Of a stretch of 39,242 nucleotides of DNA, positions 1-8,076 are shown in pieces. The notes beneath the pieces are model-generated. The model had not been told where the DNA came from. It saw only the letters and a list, made by a program, of their open reading frames with translations, and ran no database searches. The stretch is from CAYMLQ01 sp964390795. Lineage in GTDB: Bacteria; Verrucomicrobiota; Kiritimatiellia; RFP12; UBA1067. The DNA is taken from positions 1 to 39,242 of the forward strand of contig CAYMLQ010000015.1 in assembly GCA_964390795.1 (NCBI GenBank). Direction: 5' to 3'. The translations under genes were made by a program, and so were the position numbers. The number at the start of each line of letters is the position of its first letter. The stretch's first letter is position 1.

Positions 1-583
1 TCGCGCCGTCCACGCCGATGTCGCCGATGATGTGCAGGATCAGATCCTTGGCGGATAGGTAGGGGGGCATCTCGCCGTCGAGAACGAAGCGGAGCGTCGT
101 CGGCACTTTGAGCAGCAGCTTGCCGGTGCCCAAGATGAAGCCCGCGTCGGTATTGCCGATGCCGGTCGAGAACGCGCCCAGCGCACCGTGCGTGCAGGTG
201 TGGGAATCCGTGCCGAAGATCGTCTCGCCGGGGCGCACATGTCCGAGTTCGGGCATAGCCACATGGCAGACGCCGCAATAGGTCGCGGTGCCCGGATCGT
301 AGAAGTAGGGCAGCCCCTGCTCTTTGACGAAAGCGCGCAAGATATCGACGTTGCGGTGGGCCTTCTCGTCGATCGTGTAGATGTAGTGATCCGGCAGGAT
401 CACGATCTTCTCGCGGTCGAACACCTTGGCGTCCCGGCCGAACTCGCGGTGGAAAATGCCGATGGTCCCCGGCCCGCAGACGTCGTGCGTCAGCAGCATG
501 CCGGCTTTGGCCCAAATGTTGTCTCCGGGAGAGACCAGTGTCGCGCCCGACTCGCGGGCCAGAATTTTTTCAGTGATGGTCAT
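1..583 (-). CDS. leuC: 3-isopropylmalate dehydratase large subunit / homoaconitase family, N-terminal part
   Basis: This is the first 194 codons of an aconitase-superfamily large subunit; the gene runs off the window edge. The start is the ATG at 583, 7 nt after the stop of the upstream gene. Visible family signatures include the stretch TDSHTCTHGALGAFSTGIG followed by NTDAGFILGTGKLLLKVP, which matches the LeuC/HacA type rather than aconitase A or B. Enzymes of this group bind a 4Fe-4S cluster and isomerise 2-isopropylmalate to 3-isopropylmalate in leucine synthesis; related paralogs act on homocitrate or dimethylmalate. The cluster cysteines would lie in the missing part. The small subunit (LeuD) is not visible. 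Leucine biosynthesis is the likeliest role, but the substrate cannot be fixed from this fragment. Confidence 0.85.
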   Translation of the reverse strand, partial: MTITEKILARESGATLVSPGDNIWAKAGMLLTHDVCGPGTIGIFHREFGRDAKVFDREKIVILPDHYIYTIDEKAHRNVDILRAFVKEQGLPYFYDPGTATYCGVCHVAMPELGHVRPGETIFGTDSHTCTHGALGAFSTGIGNTDAGFILGTGKLLLKVPTTLRFVLDGEMPPYLSAKDLILHIIGDIGVDGA

Positions 584-590
584 TTCTTGT

Positions 591-1292
591 TTATCCCCGT
601 CCTTGCACCAGATTGAAAAAACGATCCTGATAACGGTCAAAAAGGCCGTTTTCCTGAAGTAGCTTGCCGAGCGACTTGATCAGGCCCGGGTCCTTGGCTG
701 CTGCCTGAAAGGCCTTTTCGACCTCATCGCGCAGGCCTGAGGGCAAGCCGTCCTGCATCTCGAACATGCGCCGCTCGTGCAGTTCGCGAATGTTGGCCTG
801 GGCCGAGTTCTGAATCACGGTCCAGAACAAACGCACCAGACAGACGTCCCACGGGTCGTCCACGCCTTTGATTACGGCGGCGAACGGGTCTTTCTTGCCG
901 GCCACCTCCGCCTTGACGCGCTCGAGCACGGCTTCGGCGGAGTCGGTGAGCACCTGCTCGCTGAAGGCTTCCTGCTTAAGCGTGTAACCGTAACGCAGGA
1001 TGCGCACCGTGTCCTCGTGCTCCTTCAGCCACTCGAGGTACTGCTGCGCCTGCTCGCCGAACCCTTCGAGCATCGTTGTCGAATAGGACGAGGGCGTGAT
1101 AATCTGCGGCCGCAGCGCCTGCATGCGGCCTTCGCGTACGCGCACTTTTCCTACTGCGTCCATCAACTCGCTCACCATGTGGTAGTTGATGATCGTGTTG
1201 CCGAACGTTTCGATGTGCCGTTTGGGCGGCACGACGATTTCCGTGTTGTTGACGGCGAACCAGAAATCAAATTGTGTGGGTCTCTTACTCAT
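591..1292 (-). CDS. conserved-looking hypothetical protein upstream of leuC
   Basis: A 233-aa soluble protein that I do not recognise. It has no signal peptide or membrane segment. It starts MSKRPTQFDFWFAVNNTEIV and continues with a mostly helical, charged sequence ending FDRYQDRFFNLVQGRG. It is clearly coding: it stays in frame at high GC and its stop lies 7 nt before the leuC start, so the two are probably co-transcribed. A good sigma70-like promoter lies just upstream (1306-1335). Its predicted start site is only about 7 nt before the ATG and there is no Shine-Dalgarno sequence, so the message may be nearly leaderless. The N-terminal WFAVNNTEIVVPPKR phrase could suggest a binding or regulatory role, but no function is assigned. 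Confidence 0.75.
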   Translation of the reverse strand: MSKRPTQFDFWFAVNNTEIVVPPKRHIETFGNTIINYHMVSELMDAVGKVRVREGRMQALRPQIITPSSYSTTMLEGFGEQAQQYLEWLKEHEDTVRILRYGYTLKQEAFSEQVLTDSAEAVLERVKAEVAGKKDPFAAVIKGVDDPWDVCLVRLFWTVIQNSAQANIRELHERRMFEMQDGLPSGLRDEVEKAFQAAAKDPGLIKSLGKLLQENGLFDRYQDRFFNLVQGRG

Positions 1293-1305
1293 GACAAAGT
1301 GGAAC

Positions 1306-1335
1306 AGTATAGCACGAAGGGAGGCCCGCTGTCAC
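1306..1335 (-). promoter_or_regulatory. sigma70-like promoter for the 591-1292 gene and leuC
   Basis: On the minus strand GTGACA (1335-1330) and TATACT (1311-1306) are separated by 18 bp, giving 5/6 matches to each consensus hexamer. The predicted transcription start near 1299 leaves only a few bases before the ATG at 1292. It was found by eye. Confidence 0.5.
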
Positions 1336-1371
1336 GAGGGCGAAAAGAGAGTTTTAGTCTGGAAAAGAAAG

Positions 1372-2346
1372 TCACGTCAGAGCACGCAGCCGGTCTTCAA
1401 ACCGGGCGAGATAATCGGCTTTGGCGGTGTCCGAAAGGAACGACCGGCGGATCAGCTCAGTGACACGGCTACGCCGTGCCCTGTACAGCGCCAGAATTAT
1501 CTCAGCTTGTTCCTGAAGGATGCCGTAAATGAGTGCGAGCTGAATAAAGTCAGGTCGCGTGTAGAACCCATTCGCGCGGAAGGCCTCGGTTTCAAAGGTG
1601 TCGAACAGATCGAGCGCGGTGCGAGACTCATGCTGAAAATGCAAAGAGGTGCAGAGCAGATCATAGGCGGGGGTCAGCACGGGGTCGCCGAACGGGCTTT
1701 CGAAAAGCGAAAAGTTTTTCAGATGGGCGTCCCCATTCGAGAAGGCGTAGTTGAAAATAATCCGCGCGTAGAGCTTTTCGCTTTCGACAGGATACGCTTT
1801 GCAATAGTGCTTCAGCAGTCGCCCAAGCTCTTCATAACTGCCATCGTACTTGAAATTGCGGCCGGCGGTTTCCTCGGATCGGTTGGACAACTGGCAGAAA
1901 TCCTCTTGCAGAAGTTTCTTGCCGTTCCGGCGGTCGAAGCGGCGGATGACATAGGCCAGCTCTCCATCCGCGAAACGGATGCAGGCGTTGGGGGCTGTCT
2001 CGATGCCGAATAGTTGGGAGGCGAGCTGCATGGTGAGGTGCTCGTTGGCGGGCACATCTTTCTTGAAACAGGGGAGGTTCACGGACGGAATCGGTTTGAG
2101 GATATATTCTCCGTCGTGATCGGTTGGAACCAACTGCCCGCGGCTCAGCCGAAGCGAGATCTTGTCTTGTACGCCCGAAATCGACATGTGTTCGGCCGTG
2201 TCGAGCTGGAACTGCACCACGTCCGCACGGTTGAACGTCAGCCGCGACGGAAACTTACGGTTCGCGCCAGCCAGCGCCCGCTGGGCGGAGACACTGTACC
2301 CTTCTTGCGCAAGGTCCGAGAGGCTGGAAAGACAACGGGATTTCAT
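1372..2346 (-). CDS. hipT: HipT-like serine/threonine kinase toxin (HipA C-terminal type)
   Basis: 324 aa. It is a HipA-family kinase lacking the first HipA subdomain, which is encoded separately upstream, so it belongs to the split HipBST type. The Gly-rich loop is MSISGVQDK (residues 54-62) and carries the two-serine SIS motif (S55, S57), the position of the autophosphorylated serines in characterised HipT. Other visible residues are the ATP-binding lysine in YILKP (K84), the catalytic segment NGDAHLKN (204-211, D206 and N211) and the metal-binding aspartate in PAYDLL (D229). In the characterised E. coli O127 system HipT phosphorylates tryptophanyl-tRNA synthetase; the target here is unknown. 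The start codon overlaps the hipS stop by 4 nt (ATGA), implying translational coupling. All key kinase residues are present, so it should be active. Confidence 0.9.
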   Translation of the reverse strand: MKSRCLSSLSDLAQEGYSVSAQRALAGANRKFPSRLTFNRADVVQFQLDTAEHMSISGVQDKISLRLSRGQLVPTDHDGEYILKPIPSVNLPCFKKDVPANEHLTMQLASQLFGIETAPNACIRFADGELAYVIRRFDRRNGKKLLQEDFCQLSNRSEETAGRNFKYDGSYEELGRLLKHYCKAYPVESEKLYARIIFNYAFSNGDAHLKNFSLFESPFGDPVLTPAYDLLCTSLHFQHESRTALDLFDTFETEAFRANGFYTRPDFIQLALIYGILQEQAEIILALYRARRSRVTELIRRSFLSDTAKADYLARFEDRLRALT

Positions 2347-2672
2347 GCCTCTTCATCCTCCGCGACGGTGATTGCGCCGATCGTGTCAGCACCGGCGGTC
2401 TTAAGCAGCCGACCGAAGTGATCGTTCTCGTCGATCCTGAGTTTCCGGCACTGGGCGGCCTTCAGCGCGCCCTCGGCCAAGAGCCCGTAGAAAAACGGGA
2501 AAAGCGTGGATGAAACAAAGGGATCCTTCCTTTTCGGGAGCGTCAGACTGACTGGCGGCCCGTCCGCATCGGCTAGGTAGCGGGCGTCGTACGCGAAACG
2601 GAACCCCTCCGGGGTCTCGTCCAGACGGCCGGCCAATAATCCGCGACAATAGACTCGTCCGCTCCGAGGCAT
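2343..2672 (-). CDS. hipS: HipS-like small subunit (HipA N-terminal subdomain 1)
   Basis: 109 aa, matching the HipA N-terminal subdomain 1 as a free-standing protein. Typical features are GLLAGRLDE near the N-terminus, SLTLP at about 42-46, and FPFFYGLLAEG at about 58-68, which corresponds to the FFxNLLPEG segment of HipA. In characterised HipBST systems the small HipS protein, rather than HipB, is the main antitoxin and binds across the HipT active site. The ATG at 2672 is preceded by AAGGAG at 2687-2682, which overlaps the end of hipB. The stop overlaps the hipT start by 4 nt. Confidence 0.87.
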   Translation of the reverse strand: MPRSGRVYCRGLLAGRLDETPEGFRFAYDARYLADADGPPVSLTLPKRKDPFVSSTLFPFFYGLLAEGALKAAQCRKLRIDENDHFGRLLKTAGADTIGAITVAEDEEA

Positions 2673-2678
2673 GCGTCA

Positions 2679-2882
2679 TCACTCCTTAATGCCGACGCGG
2701 ACTTCCATGCCAAGCACGTCGGCGATTCGGGTCAATGTCTTGACGGTCGGATTACCCTGCCCGGCCTCCACGTTGCTGAGGGTGTGGATCGCCACCCCGC
2801 TCAGCCGGCTCAGATCCTTCTGGTCGAGCCTCAGCGATTGCCGCCGCCGTTTGACTAGCGAACCTATCTCTTTCAAATTCAT
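2679..2882 (-). CDS. hipB: HipB-like XRE-family helix-turn-helix repressor
   Basis: 67 aa, almost entirely one XRE/Cro helix-turn-helix domain (residues about 5-60), containing RRRQSLRLDQKDLSRLSGVA and a second helical half ending in ADVLGMEV. It is the first gene of hipB-hipS-hipT and should bind the promoter and repress the operon, and may assist neutralisation. Its last codons contain the Shine-Dalgarno sequence of hipS. No Shine-Dalgarno precedes its own ATG; the promoter at 2891-2919 predicts a transcript starting within a few nucleotides of that ATG. Confidence 0.88.
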   Translation of the reverse strand: MNLKEIGSLVKRRRQSLRLDQKDLSRLSGVAIHTLSNVEAGQGNPTVKTLTRIADVLGMEVRVGIKE

Positions 2883-2890
2883 TAAACTGA

Positions 2891-2919
2891 ATAATATGTT
2901 GTTTTTCTTGATAGATCAA
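2891..2919 (-). promoter_or_regulatory. hipBST promoter overlapping a palindromic operator candidate
   Basis: On the minus strand TTGATC (2919-2914) and TATTAT (2896-2891) are spaced by exactly 17 bp. The -35 box lies inside TTGATAGATCAA (2908-2919), an inverted repeat of 5-bp arms with a 2-bp centre. A wider TGTTG (2897-2901) / CAACA (2917-2921) pair surrounds the spacer. The position is ideal for HipB autorepression. The surrounding 100 bp are clearly AT-richer than the rest of the window. Confidence 0.6.
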
Positions 2920-2981
2920 CAATAAACAGACGCAAATACTCATTATGATGAATTTTCACGTTCAATGTTGTTGCGCTAAAC

Positions 2982-3437
2982 TTATACGTATCGATCTGTA
3001 CACAACTCGACCGTGACCGGTCCGTCGTTGAGCAGGCGGACCTTCATCTCCGCGCCGAAGACGCCGGTGCCGACGCGGCCCGCGCCGAGGGAGAGGCGGA
3101 GCTGGCGCACGAGGTCGTTATAGAGCGGCTCGGCCTGTTCAGGGCGCGCTGCCGCGATGAAGCTCGGGCGGTTGCCTTTCTTGGTGTCGGCGTAGAGCGT
3201 GAACTGCGAGACCACAAGCACCGCGCCGCCGATGTCCGTGACCGACTTGTTCATCAGCCCCTGTTCGTCCTCGAAGATACGCAACGCCGGGATCCGGCGT
3301 GCCAGCGTGGCTACGTCAGAAGGCCCGTCGCTGTGGGTGATGCCGAGCAGGATCAGAAAGCCGCGGCCGATCTCTGAGATGATCTGGCCATCGACTTCGA
3401 CCGAGGCTTCGGAAACGCGTTGGATAAGTGCTTTCAT
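2982..3437 (-). CDS. dtd: D-aminoacyl-tRNA deacylase
   Basis: 151 aa, the normal length for DTD. It hydrolyses D-aminoacyl-tRNAs (and glycine mischarged on tRNA-Ala) in the cytoplasm, a proofreading role. Hallmarks are the N-terminus MKALIQRVSEASVEVDG, the SQFTLYAD motif at about 77-84 with the active-site region around it, and the C-terminal NDGPVT motif (about 137-142), a form of the conserved NxGPVT chiral-recognition loop. It stands alone between the hipBST operon and the inverted repeat at 3483-3555. Confidence 0.95.
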   Translation of the reverse strand: MKALIQRVSEASVEVDGQIISEIGRGFLILLGITHSDGPSDVATLARRIPALRIFEDEQGLMNKSVTDIGGAVLVVSQFTLYADTKKGNRPSFIAAARPEQAEPLYNDLVRQLRLSLGAGRVGTGVFGAEMKVRLLNDGPVTVELCTDRYV

Positions 3438-3482
3438 GGGTAATAAACGATCTGTTGGTAAAGAAGGTCTAGGTTGAACACG

Positions 3483-3555
3483 TATGTTGTACCGGCTTTA
3501 GCCGGCCCAGAGCAACGCCGCATGGACCTGGGCCGGCTGAAGCCGGGACAACATA
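3483..3555. repeat. inverted repeat, 28-bp arms (26/28 paired)
   Basis: The arms 3483-3510 and 3528-3555 are reverse complements except at two positions, with a 17-nt loop. The core is CCGGCTTTAGCCGG, itself a small palindrome. It lies just after the debranching-enzyme stop (3594, read leftward) and upstream of dtd. It could act as a transcript 3' end structure, but there is no T-run. It may be one more member of the dispersed palindrome set in this window. Confidence 0.7.
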
Positions 3556-3593
3556 CCGTGGACCGTGGCCAACGGCGAACGGTCATGCGTGAT

Positions 3594-6500
3594 TCAGTCG
3601 AGGCCCTCCACCTTCTTCCACACGCGCAGCAGCTCCGACACGCCCCACGCCTGGGCCGCGCAGCCGCGCGCCGCGTGCGGCGCATCGCCGTCGCAGATCT
3701 CGGGCGTGTGGCCGAGGCAGCCGCTGTTCAGGAGTTCCACCGACGAGCCCAGCAGCGAAAGGCCGGACGCGCGTGCGGCCTTGCCATAGACCTTGGCGAG
3801 CGCCTCGACGTACAGCGGGAACTGCCACGTCCACGCCGTGCCGTTGTGGTAGGCGGGCTTGCGCCGCGTGTCTTCGTCGCCCAGATAGTGGCCCTGATAC
3901 GGCTGGTGCGGGTCGTTCAACAGCACGCCGTCGCGCCAGACCGCCATGTCCGCCAAGACCGGGCGGTCGGACACGCTGCGGATCGCGCCGGGCACGAGCA
4001 GGCCTTCGCAGGCTTCGATGACCGAGATCTCCAGGTCGCGGTCGAGCAGAACGCCGAGCGTGACGGCCAGCAACTGGTTGGGGCGCAGCGCATCTTCCTG
4101 AAGCGCCTTCTCGGCAGGTGCGCCGGGTGTCGCGCGCAGACAGTCGGCCAGCCACCCCTCTTTGACGACAAAGTAGCGGGCGAGCGAGTCTGAGGCCCGG
4201 TCGGCCAGCGCGCCCCACGAGGCGTCGATCTTGCGCGCGACCAGCCGCAGGCTGGCGATCCACAGCGCTTGGATCTCCACGGGGTAGCCTTCGCGCGGCG
4301 TGGCGGCCGGGTAGTTGGTGTCCATCCAGGTGAAGTGCGGCGGGCTGTAGATCAGCGCGCTTTCGGGATCCATGCGGATGCCGTTGGGCGTGCCGTCGCG
4401 GTAGTGCGCGAGGATCGACACCAGCACGTCGCGGAACCGGCGGCTGCCGCACGTCGCGTTGAGCACAGTGTGGTCATCCGTCGCCTCCATCAGGTCGCCC
4501 GCCGCCACGCAGAACCAGAGCGGCGCGTCGGAGGTGTCGCGGTTTCCCACGGTCTGGCCGTGGATGATATTCGGCAGGGTGCCCCGCTCCTCGAAGCGCC
4601 CGAACTCGTTGAGAATCGCCAGGGACTCGCTGAGGCGTCCGTCGGCGATCAGCCCGCGCAGGGCGATCAGCGTGTCGCGGCCCCAGTCCAGGAACCACGG
4701 GTAACCCGCGATCACGGTGCGCAGCCCGTCGCGCCGCACTACATAGAGGGACAGCGCCTGCGACAGCGCCTCGGGAAACGGGAGATGGCTCGCACTCTCA
4801 CGCGTGGCATGGGCGTCTCGCCCATGAGGCACGGGCAAGATGCCCGTATCACCGGGGGGCGCCTCCTCCCAGTCGTCCTTGCGCCAGGCGGTGAGAACGA
4901 CCTGCTGCTTGCCTTCCAGCGGCAGCTCGAACCAGCCGGGGCTGAAGAGGTCGCTGCTCGCTTCGAGGCCGCGCTCTTTTTCTTCGGGATGCGCGATCAT
5001 GTAGGCCCAGAGCGGGTCGCGGTGATAGGAGCCGTGATCGGACTCGATTCCGCAGGTCTCGGTTGGGGTGGGAGCGAACGCGAAGCCGTTGGCGATGGGG
5101 AGCAGCGCGGCGGGCCACGCCGTTTCGGCACCGAGGAAGGCCTTGGTCTTGTGGTGGAAGCTGCGCCACTCGATGTCGGGCCGGACGATGACGGTCACCC
5201 CGTCGCGCGGATCGAGCCCGCCCACCCGGTTGTGGCGCTCGATCACGAGCCGAACGCGGTTGACGCCGCGCGCCATCTCCAGCCGGAAGGTGAGCGGCAC
5301 CCAGCGGCCCATGCCGCAGGGCACTTTAAACGACCACTCGGCGAAACGGCCGCCGGGATCGGTCTCGAAATGGTCCAGGCAGGTCTTGCTGATCTCTTGC
5401 GAATATCCGCGGTAGCGCAGCCAGGTGCGGCAGCGCGTCCAAAAAACCGTTTTGTCGACCGGCACCCGCCCATCGGGATTGACGGCCAGCAGGCAGTCGT
5501 ACTGGCTGCGGACCTCGCCCCACGCGGCATGCACCTGCGCCATGGCGCCGGCGCCGTTCGAGAGCACGGCGGACACGGTGTCGTCCTCGCGCACCCGCAC
5601 GCCGCTGACGCGCGTCAGAATCCGCGCCGAACCGGCGGGCGGCAGCACCAGCAGCACCGAGGTGTCGCGCCGGATGCCCCCCTTGGGCGCGTAGACGGTG
5701 GTGACGAGCGAGCGGGGTTCGGCGCGCGTGCCATCCAGCGCCGGCGCATAGGGCGCAACCGGCAGGAAGATACCCCACTGTCCGTCTTTGAACAGCACGG
5801 AGGTTTCAGAGGTCAGGGTCCGCCCGTCCGCCACGATGGCCGCGTCGAAGGGATGTTCCGCGCGCACCAGCAGCACATGGCCTTCGGGCACCATCACGCG
5901 TCGGCGCGTGTCGGCGGGCCACGTCCACGCGGTGCGCGCCGGAGGGCATCCGGGTGCGGGCACGCAGAACGCGTCGGGGTCGGCGGCCATAGACTCGCCC
6001 AAGGCGTCCGGATCATCCTCGAACGACAGCCGCGCGTCGGGGTCGCCGGAGGCGAGCTCGAGCCTGACGCGCATCGCCATCAGGTTGCGGCGTCGCGCAG
6101 CGAGCACGGCGGGCTCGCGGCTTGCGGCAAACGCTGCCCGCTCCAGCCGCTCGAGGTCGTCCGCGTCGCGCGTGAGGCAGCAGACGCGGCCGGGGCGCAG
6201 GTGCAGCTCGCCGCCCGGGGTGAGGGAAAAGGCTTCGCCGGACAGCAGGTCCCACGCGACCGGCGAGCCGAAGGCTTTCGCGTCCCAGCGCACGGTCACG
6301 CCGTGCGCGCAATCAAAGTTGACCAGCACCAGCAGCCGCTTGTCGCCGGGGGCCTCCCGCACGACCGCAAGCGCGTTGCCCTCGCCTTGCTGAACCAGCC
6401 GCAGGTGCGTTCCCGGGCCAAAGGCCGGGTGAGTCGCGAGCAGGGTGTTGAGCCGCGCGAGCAGGGCCACCTGGTTATGGGTCGCGTCCCAGTTCAGCCC

Positions 6501-7880
6501 CGACGCCCCGTGTACGTCGATCTTCTCGGTGGCGTACCACTCCACGCCGTTGGCGATGCCGAAGGCGCCCTGGTGCGACAGCAGGGCCGAGAGCGCGACC
6601 CGCATGCGGGCGTAGGTCTCGCTGCGGGCGGCGAGGCGGTTATTGTCGTGCGTCTCGGCGAAGTGGATCAGAGGGCCGCAGCGCGCGGCCAGCGGGAGCG
6701 CGCGCGGCAGATACCACTCCATGGCGCCGCGATCCTCGGTCTGGAACAGCTCGGAGTAGGCCCAGTCGAGGTTCGAGTCGGTGAGGAGCGACTCGGTGAC
6801 CTCGACTTTGCCGCCGAGGCCTTCTAAAAGAAACACGGTGTCGGGGAACTCTTCGCGCACGCGTGCCACGATATAGGTCCAGGTCTCGCCGGGAATCATG
6901 TAGCCCGCGTCGCAGCGGAAGCCGTCCACGCCCTGCCGGCACCAGAAGAGAAAGACCTCGGCCATGTAGGCGCGCAGGTGCGGGTCGCGGTAGTCCAGCT
7001 CCACCAGGTCAGCCCAGGTCACGCCCCACGCGCCGGGCGACACGAATTCGCCGTCGGGCTTGCGGCGGTACCAGTCGGGGTGGTGCGTCTGAAGCGTGGC
7101 GGCCCAGCCGGTGTGGTTGGCGGGCAGGTCCATGAAGAGGTAGCCCGCGCGGCTGTGGACCGCCGCGATCAGCTCGCGGAACTGGTCCAGCGGCGTGGCG
7201 CGCGTGTCGAATTCCGCCAGGGCGGGGTCGACCGAGAGGAAGTCGAGCGCCGCGAAGGCCGAGCCGTAGCGACCCATGCGCGCGTAGGTCGCGGGCGTGG
7301 GGTGGACGGGCAGGAGCTGCACGATGCGGAAGCGCAGCGTGTGCATGATGTGGTCGAGGCGGCGGGCCAGGTCGCGGAACGTGCCGGAGGGCGGAATGAC
7401 GGTGTAGCCCAGCTGATCCAGCTCGCGCTCTTTTTCGCGGATCGCTTCGGAGCGTGGCGGGGTTCTCAGCGACGCTCCGAACTGGCGCACAAAGGCCGAG
7501 TACATCGTGTTCGCGCAGGCTGTGTGGGCGGGTTCGACTTTGATGCGCAGGTTGTCGCCTGCGGGCCACTCGGGAACGTTCGAGCCGTGGGCAAAGAAGC
7601 AGGCCTTTCCCGCGAAGATGCCGACCTGCGTGAGCGGGATGCGCACCGAGAAAACGCCCGGCGCGGTCTCGCGCATCGGCACGTCATGCCAGTCGCGCGC
7701 CAAGACGGGCTCGCCGGAATCGGTACAGGCGATGATCTCGCGCCGCCGGATGTGAGCCAGCCCTACGTTGGTGCGGAAAACGGCGCGGCCTTTGCGCGGC
7801 GCGGGGAGTCGCAAGGCCACCTCAAAGAGGTCGCCTGCCCATTTCAGGTGAAAGCTGCCGGGGTGTGGAGTATGTTGCAT
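3594..7880 (-). CDS. glycogen debranching enzyme: GH13 alpha-amylase domain fused to GH133 amylo-alpha-1,6-glucosidase
   Basis: 1428 aa with two catalytic modules, the arrangement of indirect (eukaryote-type) glycogen debranching enzymes: a 4-alpha-glucanotransferase followed by an alpha-1,6-glucosidase. The GH13 module (about 1-560) shows MDLPANHTGW (region I), GFRCDAGY with nucleophile D324, FLLEGLGG with acid/base E353 and FAETHDNN with D412, so all three carboxylates are present. The GH133 module (about 1050-1425) shows GYPWFLDWGRDTLIALRG and the glucoamylase-like NRDTSDAPLWF. It acts on cytoplasmic glycogen; no signal peptide is seen. Residues about 1007-1029, between the modules, are encoded by a palindromic repeat (4804-4847) read in frame. 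A long open frame on the opposite strand (4269-6827) is a GC-bias shadow. No clear Shine-Dalgarno precedes the start. Confidence 0.9.
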   Translation of the reverse strand: MQHTPHPGSFHLKWAGDLFEVALRLPAPRKGRAVFRTNVGLAHIRRREIIACTDSGEPVLARDWHDVPMRETAPGVFSVRIPLTQVGIFAGKACFFAHGSNVPEWPAGDNLRIKVEPAHTACANTMYSAFVRQFGASLRTPPRSEAIREKERELDQLGYTVIPPSGTFRDLARRLDHIMHTLRFRIVQLLPVHPTPATYARMGRYGSAFAALDFLSVDPALAEFDTRATPLDQFRELIAAVHSRAGYLFMDLPANHTGWAATLQTHHPDWYRRKPDGEFVSPGAWGVTWADLVELDYRDPHLRAYMAEVFLFWCRQGVDGFRCDAGYMIPGETWTYIVARVREEFPDTVFLLEGLGGKVEVTESLLTDSNLDWAYSELFQTEDRGAMEWYLPRALPLAARCGPLIHFAETHDNNRLAARSETYARMRVALSALLSHQGAFGIANGVEWYATEKIDVHGASGLNWDATHNQVALLARLNTLLATHPAFGPGTHLRLVQQGEGNALAVVREAPGDKRLLVLVNFDCAHGVTVRWDAKAFGSPVAWDLLSGEAFSLTPGGELHLRPGRVCCLTRDADDLERLERAAFAASREPAVLAARRRNLMAMRVRLELASGDPDARLSFEDDPDALGESMAADPDAFCVPAPGCPPARTAWTWPADTRRRVMVPEGHVLLVRAEHPFDAAIVADGRTLTSETSVLFKDGQWGIFLPVAPYAPALDGTRAEPRSLVTTVYAPKGGIRRDTSVLLVLPPAGSARILTRVSGVRVREDDTVSAVLSNGAGAMAQVHAAWGEVRSQYDCLLAVNPDGRVPVDKTVFWTRCRTWLRYRGYSQEISKTCLDHFETDPGGRFAEWSFKVPCGMGRWVPLTFRLEMARGVNRVRLVIERHNRVGGLDPRDGVTVIVRPDIEWRSFHHKTKAFLGAETAWPAALLPIANGFAFAPTPTETCGIESDHGSYHRDPLWAYMIAHPEEKERGLEASSDLFSPGWFELPLEGKQQVVLTAWRKDDWEEAPPGDTGILPVPHGRDAHATRESASHLPFPEALSQALSLYVVRRDGLRTVIAGYPWFLDWGRDTLIALRGLIADGRLSESLAILNEFGRFEERGTLPNIIHGQTVGNRDTSDAPLWFCVAAGDLMEATDDHTVLNATCGSRRFRDVLVSILAHYRDGTPNGIRMDPESALIYSPPHFTWMDTNYPAATPREGYPVEIQALWIASLRLVARKIDASWGALADRASDSLARYFVVKEGWLADCLRATPGAPAEKALQEDALRPNQLLAVTLGVLLDRDLEISVIEACEGLLVPGAIRSVSDRPVLADMAVWRDGVLLNDPHQPYQGHYLGDEDTRRKPAYHNGTAWTWQFPLYVEALAKVYGKAARASGLSLLGSSVELLNSGCLGHTPEICDGDAPHAARGCAAQAWGVSELLRVWKKVEGLD
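4804..4847. repeat. palindromic repeat pair inside the debranching-enzyme gene
   Basis: Two adjacent hairpins: CATGGGC-GTCTC-GCCCATG (4808-4826) and ACGGGC-AAGAT-GCCCGT (4831-4847). The 23 bp at 4804-4826 are identical to 20274-20296. Read on the minus strand in the gene's frame it adds TGILPVPHGRDAHAT, a low-complexity linker peptide, without breaking the protein. Confidence 0.8.
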
Positions 7881-7926
7881 AACCGGAGAACAGTGTAGCC
7901 GATTGACTCGAAGGAATCGAGCGAAT

Positions 7927-7971
7927 CGAAGGATTCGAATGTCGATTCTCTCGAAGCCTTCGAATCCTTCG
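7927..7971. repeat. 13-bp perfect inverted repeat between debranching enzyme and metF
   Basis: CGAAGGATTCGAA (7927-7939) and TTCGAATCCTTCG (7959-7971) pair perfectly around a 19-nt loop. Further degenerate GAATCGA units flank it on the left. It sits between the two divergent genes, upstream of the metF promoter, so it could be a repeat relic or an operator. Confidence 0.6.
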
Positions 7972-8020
7972 CCACGAGTTTACCGCATCTCCGGCGCGGA
8001 CTGCAACCTCACCTCTGCGC

Positions 8021-8049
8021 TTGGCAACGGGAAAATGAACGCGTATACT
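8021..8049 (+). promoter_or_regulatory. sigma70-like promoter of metF
   Basis: TTGGCA (8021-8026), a 17-bp spacer and TATACT (8044-8049), close to consensus. The predicted start near 8056 gives a 5' leader of about 20 nt before the ATG at 8077. This supports the downstream start over the longer open frame from 7903. Confidence 0.6.
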
Positions 8050-8076
8050 GACCCCTTTTCGATTGGGAACAGCGAC

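Noticed and set aside
4269..6827. 852-aa open frame on the plus strand opposite the debranching-enzyme gene
   Set aside because: It lies wholly antisense to a gene with intact GH13 and GH133 motifs; its composition is the Arg/Ala/Gly/Val bias expected of a shadow frame in GC-rich DNA.
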